Positions 1-8,337 of a stretch of DNA of 64,000 nt are shown in pieces. Every line of letters starts with the position of its first letter. The first letter of the stretch is position 1. The position numbers and the translations under genes are program-made. Source of the stretch: CAINFV01 sp964409235 (GTDB lineage Bacteria > Chlamydiota > Chlamydiia > Chlamydiales > FEN-1388); the NCBI GenBank assembly GCA_964409235.1, contig CAYPCN010000004.1, forward strand, positions 9,606 through 73,605, written 5' to 3'. A model generated the notes under the pieces. It was not told the origin of the DNA. It searched no databases and was given only the letters and a program-made list of their open reading frames with translations.

Positions 1-1
1 T

Positions 2-2086
2 GATGCAGAAGGGAAGATTCACCTTGAAAACAACCTCCCTTCCAATGCAGAGGCCGCAGAAGAAAATCGAAGGACAGTGGCCATCTATCGAAACTTCCTA
101 ACGCGAGAGTACGGGCAAGCGTTTGTCTCTCAGCTGGAGACAAGCTATAAAATTTCTTTCGATGCAATGATCAAGGATGGGTTGCCCCTGTTGCCAGATC
201 ATGTATCGAAATGCAACATCGGAGTGAATAGCATAGAAATTGGCCATATTGAGCGTGTGGCAACCAATCTTCGCGCTCTCTTGGCGGCCTTGCGACAACA
301 ACCTGATCGTACACCACAGTCTGCGCAGCAGGTGTTGGCACAGGCGGTGCAAGATGGGCTGCTCTCCATTCGCGAAGCTCGAGGGTTCCTTCGATCAATT
401 CCTGTTCAGAATCCAACTCTTGATGACGTGGTCCAGCACCTGACAACGACCATTGGGGCTACTGCCGGGTCCGTGCGCAGTTTCCATCCACGGACCTTTA
501 ACGCGGTTGTCTCGATGGTCATGCCTACAGATGCCGAACTAGAAAGATCTTTTGCAGGGAGAAAGATACGCCATTTGGCAATCATGGGTGCCCACACAAT
601 GGGCGATGGAAATACCCATAACCCATGCCGCGATCTGTTCGAGCTTCTCCACGTGTTTGCCGAATGCCGCAAGACCAAAGAATGGAAGCACTACTACGAA
701 CTCCTCTCACACGTTGTCGTAAAAAAATCTCTGTTCCGACAGACAGCTGGTAGTGAAAATGCGTGGCACGTTGGCCTCCTCATTCCTGCCCCCGACTCCG
801 AGACAGGAGAACGGAGATGGTATAGCAACGATGCGTTCTATGACGATCACAATGGCAATGTCAACTATGTCCTCTTGCCTGCATGCCATGGCTATCGAGA
901 GCCAAGCGGGAAATCCCTTCCCATGATCAAGATGTATAGAAGCACGTGTATGAGTAGTAATGCCGTGAACTGGCAAGACTCTGTAGCGGCTGACCTCAAC
1001 CCGTGGGGAGGCCCAAGCTCCATCGACCCTGAGCGATCCTTTGCTATCGAACGCCGATACATCGACGAGCGGACAATCCCAGTGTGGATGGGGTATCTTC
1101 TTGCGGCGAAACAACTCTCTCGTACCACAGCTCGTGATGGCATACAGTATCGAGACCTCCTCATCAAAGCGACGGAGACCTTTTTGGAGTACACGCACCA
1201 ACGCAATGTGCATGATGAGAAACTACAGCAACGACTCCTGCAGCTTGCCTTCAATGATGAGCGTGAACAACTCGAGCGTCTGTTGACATGCTGTGGCCAC
1301 TTGTTCGAAGAAGATCCTGCAGATAAGATTGCGCAAGACATAGCGTTTGTTGGCCATAGTCTCGGAGGGGCGCTTGCTCAATATGGCACGTGGCAGTTCC
1401 TTGCAAAAGAGAGGCGCATCCCTCTTCCTGGCACCGACGTCACGTGCTATTCAAGTGACGGGCCGGCTGTCACTGCTGCAGTCGATGCGGATTTTACGGC
1501 CTTTGGTCGGCAGCATGGCAATCTTCTCAAAACGCTCAACATTCAGATGCATGTTATCCATCAGTTTGAATACGGCGATTTCGTGCCACAAGCAGGAGAG
1601 ACGCATCTGGGGACAACACAGTCTGATGCTGAGAAAGACTCCACGTGGCTCGATGTTTCTGCGGCTGTCTTCCGCCCCATCGACACGACGCGTGTGTCAT
1701 CTCTTGTCACGCTACCCACTCATGGACGCAGGATTGGCTCGGCAACGGAAGGTGTTGACTATACTCTCAGCCCCCTCACGCCAAAAGACCTGTGGGATTA
1801 CCATCGTACCTTTCTCTTACGAGGTCGGCTGCAGAGGATTTTTGGAAACAAAGTCCTGCGAATGCCGAAGGCGTCAGAGCGGGTGCGAAGTAGCATTGGC
1901 TTCGGCCTTCGCCCATTGATGAAATTGTATCAATGGTGGATTGGAAACCAACTTGGATCTCGCAACAGCGCGGGAGTCTTTACGATCGACGACGGCCATG
2001 TGATGAAAAAGAGCCGTGCCATTATGAGAAAGGCTAGACAATTTCTGCCGCTACAGTGTCATACACATATCGCCCTCGCTCTGTAA
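2..2086 (+). CDS. Lipase-class-3-like protein, 5' end cut by the window
   Basis: The reading frame is open from the first bases of the window, so the true start lies upstream and at least 694 residues are present; a GTG at 77 is only an internal candidate. The motif GHSLGGALAQ, about 425 residues after that GTG, is the nucleophile elbow of alpha/beta-hydrolase lipases (serine in GHSLG). A downstream GDFVPQAG resembles the catalytic-Asp region of the lipase-3 family. The first 400 residues have no domain I recognise. Family members hydrolyse acyl esters; substrate and location here are unknown and no signal peptide can be judged. The last 53 bases overlap the 3' end of convergent hemW. It could be a secreted host-lipid enzyme, which is inference only. 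Confidence 0.6.
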   Translation, partial: DAEGKIHLENNLPSNAEAAEENRRTVAIYRNFLTREYGQAFVSQLETSYKISFDAMIKDGLPLLPDHVSKCNIGVNSIEIGHIERVATNLRALLAALRQQPDRTPQSAQQVLAQAVQDGLLSIREARGFLRSIPVQNPTLDDVVQHLTTTIGATAGSVRSFHPRTFNAVVSMVMPTDAELERSFAGRKIRHLAIMGAHTMGDGNTHNPCRDLFELLHVFAECRKTKEWKHYYELLSHVVVKKSLFRQTAGSENAWHVGLLIPAPDSETGERRWYSNDAFYDDHNGNVNYVLLPACHGYREPSGKSLPMIKMYRSTCMSSNAVNWQDSVAADLNPWGGPSSIDPERSFAIERRYIDERTIPVWMGYLLAAKQLSRTTARDGIQYRDLLIKATETFLEYTHQRNVHDEKLQQRLLQLAFNDEREQLERLLTCCGHLFEEDPADKIAQDIAFVGHSLGGALAQYGTWQFLAKERRIPLPGTDVTCYSSDGPAVTAAVDADFTAFGRQHGNLLKTLNIQMHVIHQFEYGDFVPQAGETHLGTTQSDAEKDSTWLDVSAAVFRPIDTTRVSSLVTLPTHGRRIGSATEGVDYTLSPLTPKDLWDYHRTFLLRGRLQRIFGNKVLRMPKASERVRSSIGFGLRPLMKLYQWWIGNQLGSRNSAGVFTIDDGHVMKKSRAIMRKARQFLPLQCHTHIALAL

Positions 2087-3167
2087 GAGCAAGACGAGCA
2101 GAAGAGTGTGTGACGAGCCCCACGTCTTCGAGGCGGCGTAAGGTGTGAAGGAGTTCTGGATCGGCAGCGCCCCATGTGTGCTCAAGGGCAGCAAGGCACA
2201 CTCCCTCATTCATTCGAAGGCCAACAGCGATCATCTCTCGGAGGCGCCTCTCGGGCGGCAGCTCATCGATGCTGTCGACAGCTGTCTGGCCATGTTCCAT
2301 AGCCTGACAGTAGGCCATGAGGTTGCACACATTGCTGAATCGCTTTGTCCCTAAAAAGCTGAAGGCAGAGGGGCCGAAGCCGAGGAATTCCCGCCCCTGC
2401 CAATACCCCACATTATGACGAGAGGCCTTCTCTGGCTTGGCAAACGCTGAGATTTCATATTGGAGAAAGCCATAGCGAGAGGCAATGGCTTGTGCCGCTT
2501 GATACATGGCGAGGCTTTCTCCCTCACTAGGCATGGTCGCTTCTATGCATGCTTTTTTTCGAAACCATGCGGCCGGCGGCTCGATGGTGAGGTTGTACAA
2601 GGATAGATGATGGATAGGGAGGCTGCAGGCCTCTTCTACAGTAGCCTCCCAGGAAGCAACGGAAAGCCCTGGGAGGTCGTACATGAGGTCCAATGAGATA
2701 TTTGAGAATCCGCAGGCAAAGCTCTGGTCAATGGCGCGGAGAATGTCTTCTCGACTATGGCGGCGGCCAAGGGCGCGGAGATGCTCTGAAGAAAAGGATT
2801 GAGCGCCGATGCTCAGGCGGTTGACCCCAAGGTCATGATACTGTTGGAGGGCATCGGTATGGATGGTCTCAGGATTAGCCTCAATGGTACTCTCGCAAGG
2901 GTCTTGTACGCAGAAGATCTTCAAACGGTTGAGGATGGTGCCGATTCGGTCCGGGCCAAAAAGGAAGGGAGTTCCTCCCCCAAAGTAGATGGAAACGATC
3001 TGCCGCTGGAGGAGGAGTTCGCTCCACCTGTCTATTTCAATGGCAAGGGCATTGAGGAACCGGTCTTTGAGCGTCTCGCGATCCGCAACACTATAGAAAT
3101 GGCAGTAGGGACATTTGCGCGAACAAAAGGGGATGTGAATGTACAGGCTGATAGGACGAAGAGCCAC
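2034..3167 (-). CDS. hemW: Radical SAM HemW-type heme chaperone (coproporphyrinogen oxidase-like)
   Basis: The 377-residue protein starts with GTG and carries the radical SAM triad CSRKCPYC (C15, C19, C22), followed by YFGGGTP near residue 65, the SAM-binding GGGTP signature of the HemN/HemW family. The CxxxCxxC spacing with a short N-terminus, and a length near 380, fit HemW (heme insertion chaperone, cytosolic) better than true HemN, which is about 450 residues and carries an extra cysteine after the triad. The start lies 7 bases after the stop of the upstream acidic coiled-coil gene, so the two are probably cotranscribed. The 3' end overlaps the convergent lipase-like gene by 53 bases. Older chlamydial annotations would call this hemN_2. 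Confidence 0.85.
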   Translation of the reverse strand: MALRPISLYIHIPFCSRKCPYCHFYSVADRETLKDRFLNALAIEIDRWSELLLQRQIVSIYFGGGTPFLFGPDRIGTILNRLKIFCVQDPCESTIEANPETIHTDALQQYHDLGVNRLSIGAQSFSSEHLRALGRRHSREDILRAIDQSFACGFSNISLDLMYDLPGLSVASWEATVEEACSLPIHHLSLYNLTIEPPAAWFRKKACIEATMPSEGESLAMYQAAQAIASRYGFLQYEISAFAKPEKASRHNVGYWQGREFLGFGPSAFSFLGTKRFSNVCNLMAYCQAMEHGQTAVDSIDELPPERRLREMIAVGLRMNEGVCLAALEHTWGAADPELLHTLRRLEDVGLVTHSSARLALTERGRYVYDTVAAEIV

Positions 3168-3173
3168 GGTTTG

Positions 3174-3734
3174 CTACCACTCATCGGCATCAGGGTCGAG
3201 GATGCCACCACGCCGCCAGCGGTTCTTGTCGCTGAAGTACGATTCATCCTCTGCGATTTCTTCTTCTTCGTCTTCGATCGCAGGCTCGTCATCTTCGCCC
3301 TCGGCGCTGCCCTCTTCTGACTCAAAGACCTCATCATCTGCATCGTGGACGGTGGTTGTTTCCTCTGTAATGTAGGTCTCCATTTCAAATCCGGCGTCAG
3401 TCATGCCGGTGCTTGTGTCGGCGATATCGATATCTGGAACTGTAGGCACGTCACTGTACCCGGGTTTCCCGCCGACGCGCTTAGGAACGATAAACTCTTC
3501 TCCTTCGCCACCCTCCTTGAGGAATTGAAGGCGCTCTTTCTCTTCTTCTATCTTGGCTTGTAAAAGGCGAATTTCTTCTTGATGGCGCTCAAGGTCTTTC
3601 TTAGGGACAAGGCCGAGCTGAAGCCACTGCTCAAGATCTCGCAATTCTGATTCAAGCTTTCTTAGACGTTCACTTTTTATAGGTTTCATGAAAAACGGGT
3701 ACACCACATGGTAAAAAGACTTTTTCTCTGGCAT
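3174..3734 (-). CDS. Acidic coiled-coil protein of unknown function
   Basis: This 186-residue protein is not recognised. Residues 20-75 form a charged heptad-like coiled coil rich in Leu, Glu and Lys (RLRKLESELRDLEQW and following). Residues 120-165 are strongly acidic (for example EDEEEEIAEDES). There is no signal peptide or membrane segment. The acidic tail and helix suggest a cytosolic protein-interaction role, but this is inference. An ATG at 3689 (MKPIKSERL) is an alternative start: a promoter-like TTGACG-17-TATCAG pair would place the transcript start near 3733, which would leave the 3734 ATG leaderless. It lies 7 bases upstream of hemW and is probably in one operon with it. Confidence 0.65.
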   Translation of the reverse strand: MPEKKSFYHVVYPFFMKPIKSERLRKLESELRDLEQWLQLGLVPKKDLERHQEEIRLLQAKIEEEKERLQFLKEGGEGEEFIVPKRVGGKPGYSDVPTVPDIDIADTSTGMTDAGFEMETYITEETTTVHDADDEVFESEEGSAEGEDDEPAIEDEEEEIAEDESYFSDKNRWRRGGILDPDADEW

Positions 3735-3739
3735 CCCAA

Positions 3740-3768
3740 CTGATATTTCGTACGACCAAGATCGTCAA
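3740..3768 (-). promoter_or_regulatory. Candidate sigma70 promoter for the coiled-coil/hemW unit
   Basis: On the minus strand TTGACG (3763-3768) is followed after 17 bases by TATCAG (3740-3745). The -35 matches 5 of 6 and the -10 4 of 6. Transcription would begin close to 3733, favouring translation from the ATG at 3689. Confidence 0.35.
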
Positions 3769-3886
3769 GAAAAACATTGGGGGCAACTATTGTGCCAAAT
3801 TTCTCCATTTTTGTGAGAGCGCAAAGAAAAGCTAGCACAATTTTTTTGGAGAAAGCGCCTCTTCATCTCCTTTTTAGGAATTTTTT

Positions 3887-4579
3887 TCAAGTGCGGAATG
3901 TTGGAGAGCTATCTGGTAGCGTCGCGATAGCATGGGTAGACTCCATAACGGATATCGCCTCCGAAGAGCCACAGGAGATCACCCATTTCATCGCTGTATC
4001 AACGCGAAGAGAGGTAGGCGTCAGCGTGTCCTTTGGGCACATGACAAGGAAGCCAACAGTGGGGTTTGGCGTTCCAGGAATAAGCACTGCGGAAAAAGGT
4101 TGCTGCTCTTTGCCCGGAATTGGCAGGTAGACATCATTGGTGACGAGGCCAATAGCGTTCTGCTGTGTTGTGGGGAATGGTGCCCATACCACTTTTGAGA
4201 AAGAGTTGTTCTTCGGCGAAAAGAGGACATCGGTGAATTCTCGGCATGCCTTGTACACTTTGTTGACAAGGGGAATGCGGAGCATCATGCGGTCGATTTC
4301 CTTGATGAGAACATGGAAGAACAGCCACTGACCAATAAACCCGATGCAGAAGAGAAAAAGGACCAGGCTGATGAGAATGAAGATAATGGCCACGGCATGG
4401 ATCACTTGTGTCTCGCTGAAAATCCACCACCCAGTCTGAAAGAGATCATATTTTTCTAAAATGGCTTCTGCCGCCCTCTGGAAGGGCTTTGTGCATAGTT
4501 GAATTAAAAACGCAATGACCCACACAGTGATGGTAAGGGGAAGGATGATAATGAGGCCTGTCAAAAAACGTTGTTTCAT
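3887..4579 (-). CDS. DUF502 family membrane protein (copy A, last gene of rnr operon)
   Basis: The 230-residue protein has two N-terminal membrane segments (about residues 6-28 and 58-90), then a soluble part with the DUF502 pattern: IPLVNKVYK around residue 105 and VLIPGTPNPTVGF near 165. It is the most distal of three DUF502 paralogues. Its ATG overlaps the TGA of copy B in an ATGA, so it is translationally coupled. Family function is unknown. The bacterial family is widely annotated only as a conserved membrane protein; plant relatives (COV/LCV type) are linked to trafficking. Three adjacent, clearly diverged copies suggest subfunctionalisation or hetero-oligomers, which is inference. Confidence 0.8.
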   Translation of the reverse strand: MKQRFLTGLIIILPLTITVWVIAFLIQLCTKPFQRAAEAILEKYDLFQTGWWIFSETQVIHAVAIIFILISLVLFLFCIGFIGQWLFFHVLIKEIDRMMLRIPLVNKVYKACREFTDVLFSPKNNSFSKVVWAPFPTTQQNAIGLVTNDVYLPIPGKEQQPFSAVLIPGTPNPTVGFLVMCPKDTLTPTSLRVDTAMKWVISCGSSEAISVMESTHAIATLPDSSPTFRT

Positions 4580-5235
4580 GTCAGAGAGCTCCTCTGTGGT
4601 GAGTATTTTGCTTGGATCTCTGCCTTAGGGAGCAGAGCGCCACAGGAAACAATACTTCGGAAGGCCTCCTCGACCGTCATGGTAATAGGAATGACGTCGG
4701 AACGGTCGAACACAAGGATATAGCCATGCGTTGGGTTTGGGGCGGCGGGAATGAAGACGGAGATGAGATGGGACGCGCTAAGTCCTTCTTTGGAGACGAG
4801 GCCAAGGGTAAAGCAAGAAGAACATGGGAAGGGGACGAGGGCAACGGTGCTGAAAGCATCGGTTTTCTTGTTCGGAAGCGCGTTGAAGAAGTCGTGAGTG
4901 GTAGTATAGATACCGCCGATGAGGGGAACTTTGCGGATCCCAGCACTGCATAGCGCCGTAACAGTAGAAAACAGGTAGCTGTGTCCAATTGAGCCGATGA
5001 GGAAGATAGCGAGGAACATCACTATGGCAACGAGCCCCTGGCTGGCGTGGATGAGAATGCGGTCATGGCTGATGCCGAAGAGCGAGGGGAGGGTGATGCC
5101 GGCAGAGGCAAGCGCTCGTTCTGTCATATCGAGAAAGGGCGCCGTTGCCCACTGAAACACTGCATTGACAATCCACAACGTCAACACGATGGGCAAGAGG
5201 ATGGTAAGACCGAGAAACACGTGCTTGCGTACCAT
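4576..5235 (-). CDS. DUF502 family membrane protein (copy B)
   Basis: The 219-residue middle paralogue has membrane segments near residues 5-25 and 62-92, followed by VPLIGGIYT near residue 115 and the conserved VFIPAAPNPTHGY near 160. The ATG at 5235 has a GAGG nine bases upstream, lying inside the last codons of copy C, so it is expressed with it. The C-terminal tail after about residue 200 is diverged from the other copies. Function is unknown. Confidence 0.8.
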   Translation of the reverse strand: MVRKHVFLGLTILLPIVLTLWIVNAVFQWATAPFLDMTERALASAGITLPSLFGISHDRILIHASQGLVAIVMFLAIFLIGSIGHSYLFSTVTALCSAGIRKVPLIGGIYTTTHDFFNALPNKKTDAFSTVALVPFPCSSCFTLGLVSKEGLSASHLISVFIPAAPNPTHGYILVFDRSDVIPITMTVEEAFRSIVSCGALLPKAEIQAKYSPQRSSLT

Positions 5236-5241
5236 GCCCCA

Positions 5242-5910
5242 TTACCTCAACGTTGGGATGGTGCTAGGAGACAATTTGTCGGCGCTTGCGGCGGCAGAGG
5301 CATTGGTGAGCAGAACACCGCAAGAAATGATGCATCGAAAGGCTTCTTCGACGGACATGTCCAGAGGGATGACTTTTGATCGGTCGAACATGATGAGATA
5401 CCCTGACGTGGGGTTCGGCGTTGTTGGAACGAAGATAGGGACGAGGTGTGGCGCTACAGAAATGTCGCGCGTGACAAGACCGATGCTCAGGCATTCACTG
5501 TTAGGGAACGGGACGAGGACCACTTGCTTAAAGGCTTTATTGTCGGTGGTGAGAATGGTTTGGATGAGCTCTTGTGAGGTTTTATAGACACTGCTGATGA
5601 CGGGTATTTTATGGAGCACCGTGTCACTAAGATGAAGAAGGTATCGGAAGAACACGCGACGTCCTATGGCACCGACGAAGGCAATGAAGGTGACGATGAA
5701 GAGAAGGATGAGCAAGCGGCTCAGGCCGAGGAGTACATTTTCGGCGCTGATGAAGAGGATCGGCGTCCCTGTCATCCCTGCAGTCGCGAGAATCTTCTCT
5801 GTTATGCCAACAAACGGCTCTGTAAGCCAGCCCACCAATGAGTTGACGATCCACCATGTCATCGCGAGAGGCAACAGCATGACGAGGCCAGTCAGTATGT
5901 ATTTTTTCAC
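5242..5910 (-). CDS. DUF502 family membrane protein (copy C, follows rnr)
   Basis: The 222-residue first paralogue after rnr starts at a GTG that overlaps the rnr stop in GTGA. Membrane segments lie near residues 6-26 and 60-90; IPVISSVYKTSQE and VFVPTTPNPTSGY are the family signatures. The three copies share the pattern (V/I)P-PNPT-GY followed by V(F/M)D/C, but are only moderately similar elsewhere, so the duplications are old. The operon rnr-C-B-A is compact with 4-base overlaps at two junctions. Function is unknown. Confidence 0.8.
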   Translation of the reverse strand: MKKYILTGLVMLLPLAMTWWIVNSLVGWLTEPFVGITEKILATAGMTGTPILFISAENVLLGLSRLLILLFIVTFIAFVGAIGRRVFFRYLLHLSDTVLHKIPVISSVYKTSQELIQTILTTDNKAFKQVVLVPFPNSECLSIGLVTRDISVAPHLVPIFVPTTPNPTSGYLIMFDRSKVIPLDMSVEEAFRCIISCGVLLTNASAAASADKLSPSTIPTLR

Positions 5911-8120
5911 CGCGTCTCCTTACGATGATGGCGTTTCTTCGATGGTTTTTTCGTTGGTGCTGTTTTTACACGGCCTACCATCTTCCACGACGCCTCTTGC
6001 ATGACGAGGTCAACCTTCGAGCAGTTGACAATGATATGATCTCCAGATCGGTATAGAATCCCTGTGTTGCAACCCCGAAGCAGTGATTTGGCATCGTCGA
6101 AAAGAAAATAATCATCTTCAAGTTCTGAAACGTGAAGAAAGCCTTCGATCATGATGTCGATGATGTCGAAGAAGAGGCCAAAAGGCTTTATTCTAGTGAT
6201 GATTGCCGTATAGTGTTGTTGAGGAGACTTCTGGTGTTCTTGGAGAAGAAATCGGAGCTTTTTCATCGTGATCAGAGAACCCTCGGCGCGGGCGCTGAGG
6301 CGTTCTTTTTCTGATGCTTCCTGGCAGATGGCTGTCAGCTTCTCTTTGTCCGGCCCCTGTTCAAGGAGCAGGCGGTGGATAATGATGTCGATATATCGCC
6401 GTATAGGGCTGGTAAAATGGCAGTAGTGTTCGAGGCCAAGGCCATAGTGCCCGATATTATCGGGCGAGTAGCAAGCAAGGCGCATGCTTTTGATATAGCA
6501 TGTGGCGAGATAGCTGGCGTGGGGAGATCCTTCAATGTCGAGGAAAAACCGTTGGATGTCATGTGGCTCTGGCACTGGAGGAAGGTGGAAGCCGAAAGCG
6601 GCAGCAAGCGTTGAGAAATCGCGCAGGGACTCTTCTGCTGGCTCTTCGTGCACGCGGTACGAGACTTCCTTGCCGTGGCGGGCGAGGTGAATGGCCACGA
6701 TCTCGTTGGCCTTCAGCATGAACTCTTCAACCATCTGGTGGGTGATGTCGTACTCTACCACCTCCATGCCAGTGGGGTTTCCATTGTCATCAACCTTGAC
6801 AATCGTCTCAGGAACGTACAACTGGACGCTTCCTCGTTCGCTGCGGCGAATTTTCAGGAGTTCACACACGCGGACCATATTCCTCAGCAAGGCGGCGTGT
6901 TGGCTCTGCATTTTGCCGTCTAAAATCTGTTTCGCCTGCTTGTAGGTAAGTCGTTTCTTGCTTTTGATGACGCTTCTCGTGATCTCCCAGCTTGTTGTCT
7001 CTCCCGTTTGAGAAATGTTGAAGAAGACAGAGACAGCAAGGCGACTGACATTGGGCTTGAGCGAACAGAGGTTTTCAGAGAGTTCTTTGGGGAGCATGGG
7101 GATACAGACGTTGGGGAAATAGGTCGAGTTGCAGCGGAGAGATGCTTCGATGTCGAGAGCGCTGTTTTCGCGAACGTAGTAGGAGACATCGGCAATGTGA
7201 ACGCCGATGCGGTATTCCTGGCCTACGACTTCCAAGGAGATAGCGTCATCGAAATCTTTGGCGGTGTCGGGGTCGATGGTCACGCATTCGAGATCTCGAA
7301 GGTCAGCTCTGTCCTTAAGATCCGCTTGTCGGACTCGCCGTCCAAACGTCTTGGCTTCCTTAATGACTTCATCTGAAAATACATCTCGAATGCCGCCTTC
7401 AAGGATGGCGAAGGGAATGTCGGTCTTTGGATCGCTCACGTTGCCGAGGACCTGTGCGATCGAGCATTGCGTAGGCTCTTTTTTCTGTCCCCAAGAGAGG
7501 ACGTCAAGCAAGACGCGGTCCCCTCTTTTCACCCGGTCTGTCGGCTGGACGCGGCATTCTATGGGATGCATCTCACCGAGAAGGGACGAGTAAATGCTGA
7601 CGTTTGTATGAGAGCGCTCTACAACCGTCCCCACGATCTGTCGATGCTTTCGCTCTACGACGAGAGCTACTTTTCCTTCTGGCCCCTTTTCTGAAAAGGA
7701 GGAGAGGTTGGTAATGACGTCAACGATATCGCCGTCGACAGCGCCATTCATCATTACTTTTGGAATGAAGATGTCTTGTTGTGGCGGTGGCTGATCGACG
7801 AATCCGAATCCTCGAGGGTGAACAGAAATCGCACCCCGGACGATGGCTTCTCCTTTTGCGAGAGGGAGATCTGTAACCTGCGGGACATGGTGGTACTTTT
7901 CATCGACGAGATGCACTTTCCCTTCGGTTTTAAGAGAATGAAGAACGCCTTCGAAGATTTCAAGATGATCGGGGTGGATATTGAGTCGCTCCATGAGCGA
8001 GTGCTTGGATTGCGGGGCGTAGTGGCGCCCTTTGATAAATTCGTAGGTTGTTTTGAGGAGGTTGTCAAAAAGCCGTTGTGTCCGCGGCGTCCGATGCGAA
8101 GATGTTGTTTTCTTAGACAT
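5907..8120 (-). CDS. rnr: Ribonuclease R (3'-5' exoribonuclease)
   Basis: The 737-residue RNase II/R protein has an N-terminal helix-turn-helix-like region (residues 10-70), cold-shock/OB segments, the RNB catalytic domain with DPDTAKDFDDAISL near residues 280-295 (the Mg-binding Asp cluster), and a C-terminal S1 domain near 632-700 (ITRIKPFGLFFDI). The tail is basic (KKPSKKRHHRKETR), typical of RNase R and absent from RNase II. It processively degrades structured RNA. The start is ATG at 8120. It heads an operon with three DUF502 genes. Confidence 0.95.
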   Translation of the reverse strand: MSKKTTSSHRTPRTQRLFDNLLKTTYEFIKGRHYAPQSKHSLMERLNIHPDHLEIFEGVLHSLKTEGKVHLVDEKYHHVPQVTDLPLAKGEAIVRGAISVHPRGFGFVDQPPPQQDIFIPKVMMNGAVDGDIVDVITNLSSFSEKGPEGKVALVVERKHRQIVGTVVERSHTNVSIYSSLLGEMHPIECRVQPTDRVKRGDRVLLDVLSWGQKKEPTQCSIAQVLGNVSDPKTDIPFAILEGGIRDVFSDEVIKEAKTFGRRVRQADLKDRADLRDLECVTIDPDTAKDFDDAISLEVVGQEYRIGVHIADVSYYVRENSALDIEASLRCNSTYFPNVCIPMLPKELSENLCSLKPNVSRLAVSVFFNISQTGETTSWEITRSVIKSKKRLTYKQAKQILDGKMQSQHAALLRNMVRVCELLKIRRSERGSVQLYVPETIVKVDDNGNPTGMEVVEYDITHQMVEEFMLKANEIVAIHLARHGKEVSYRVHEEPAEESLRDFSTLAAAFGFHLPPVPEPHDIQRFFLDIEGSPHASYLATCYIKSMRLACYSPDNIGHYGLGLEHYCHFTSPIRRYIDIIIHRLLLEQGPDKEKLTAICQEASEKERLSARAEGSLITMKKLRFLLQEHQKSPQQHYTAIITRIKPFGLFFDIIDIMIEGFLHVSELEDDYFLFDDAKSLLRGCNTGILYRSGDHIIVNCSKVDLVMQEASWKMVGRVKTAPTKKPSKKRHHRKETR

Positions 8121-8198
8121 GAGCCTATATTCGTCTCTATTACAAGAAACACATTATACACCATGCGCTTCTTGTCTGACAGGAGTATTTGGCAAGGA

Positions 8199-8286
8199 GA
8201 CATTTGCGATGTGGATTGTTAGATTTTTAACCAAATCTATCCGAAGCCTCTCCACCTATATGTCAGGGCATACGTGGCCAACCCTT
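8199..8286 (-). repeat. Dispersed intergenic repeat, copy 1 (reverse orientation)
   Basis: The 216-base gap between two minus-strand genes holds CATTTGCGATGTGGA (8201-8215), the reverse complement of the repeat core. Further on is CTATATGTCAGGGCATACG, which matches the hairpin portion of copy 3 (15622-15641). When reversed, the whole stretch aligns to 15620-15716 with scattered mismatches. Confidence 0.6.
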
Positions 8287-8337
8287 GTAGTGCTGCCATC
8301 GCATCAATCTAATGGACTCGGCTATGACGTCTGTATA

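Noticed and set aside
2034..3167. hemW considered as classical hemN
   Set aside because: Length near 380 and CxxxCxxC at the extreme N-terminus fit HemW; the extra HemN cysteine and N-terminal extension are missing.
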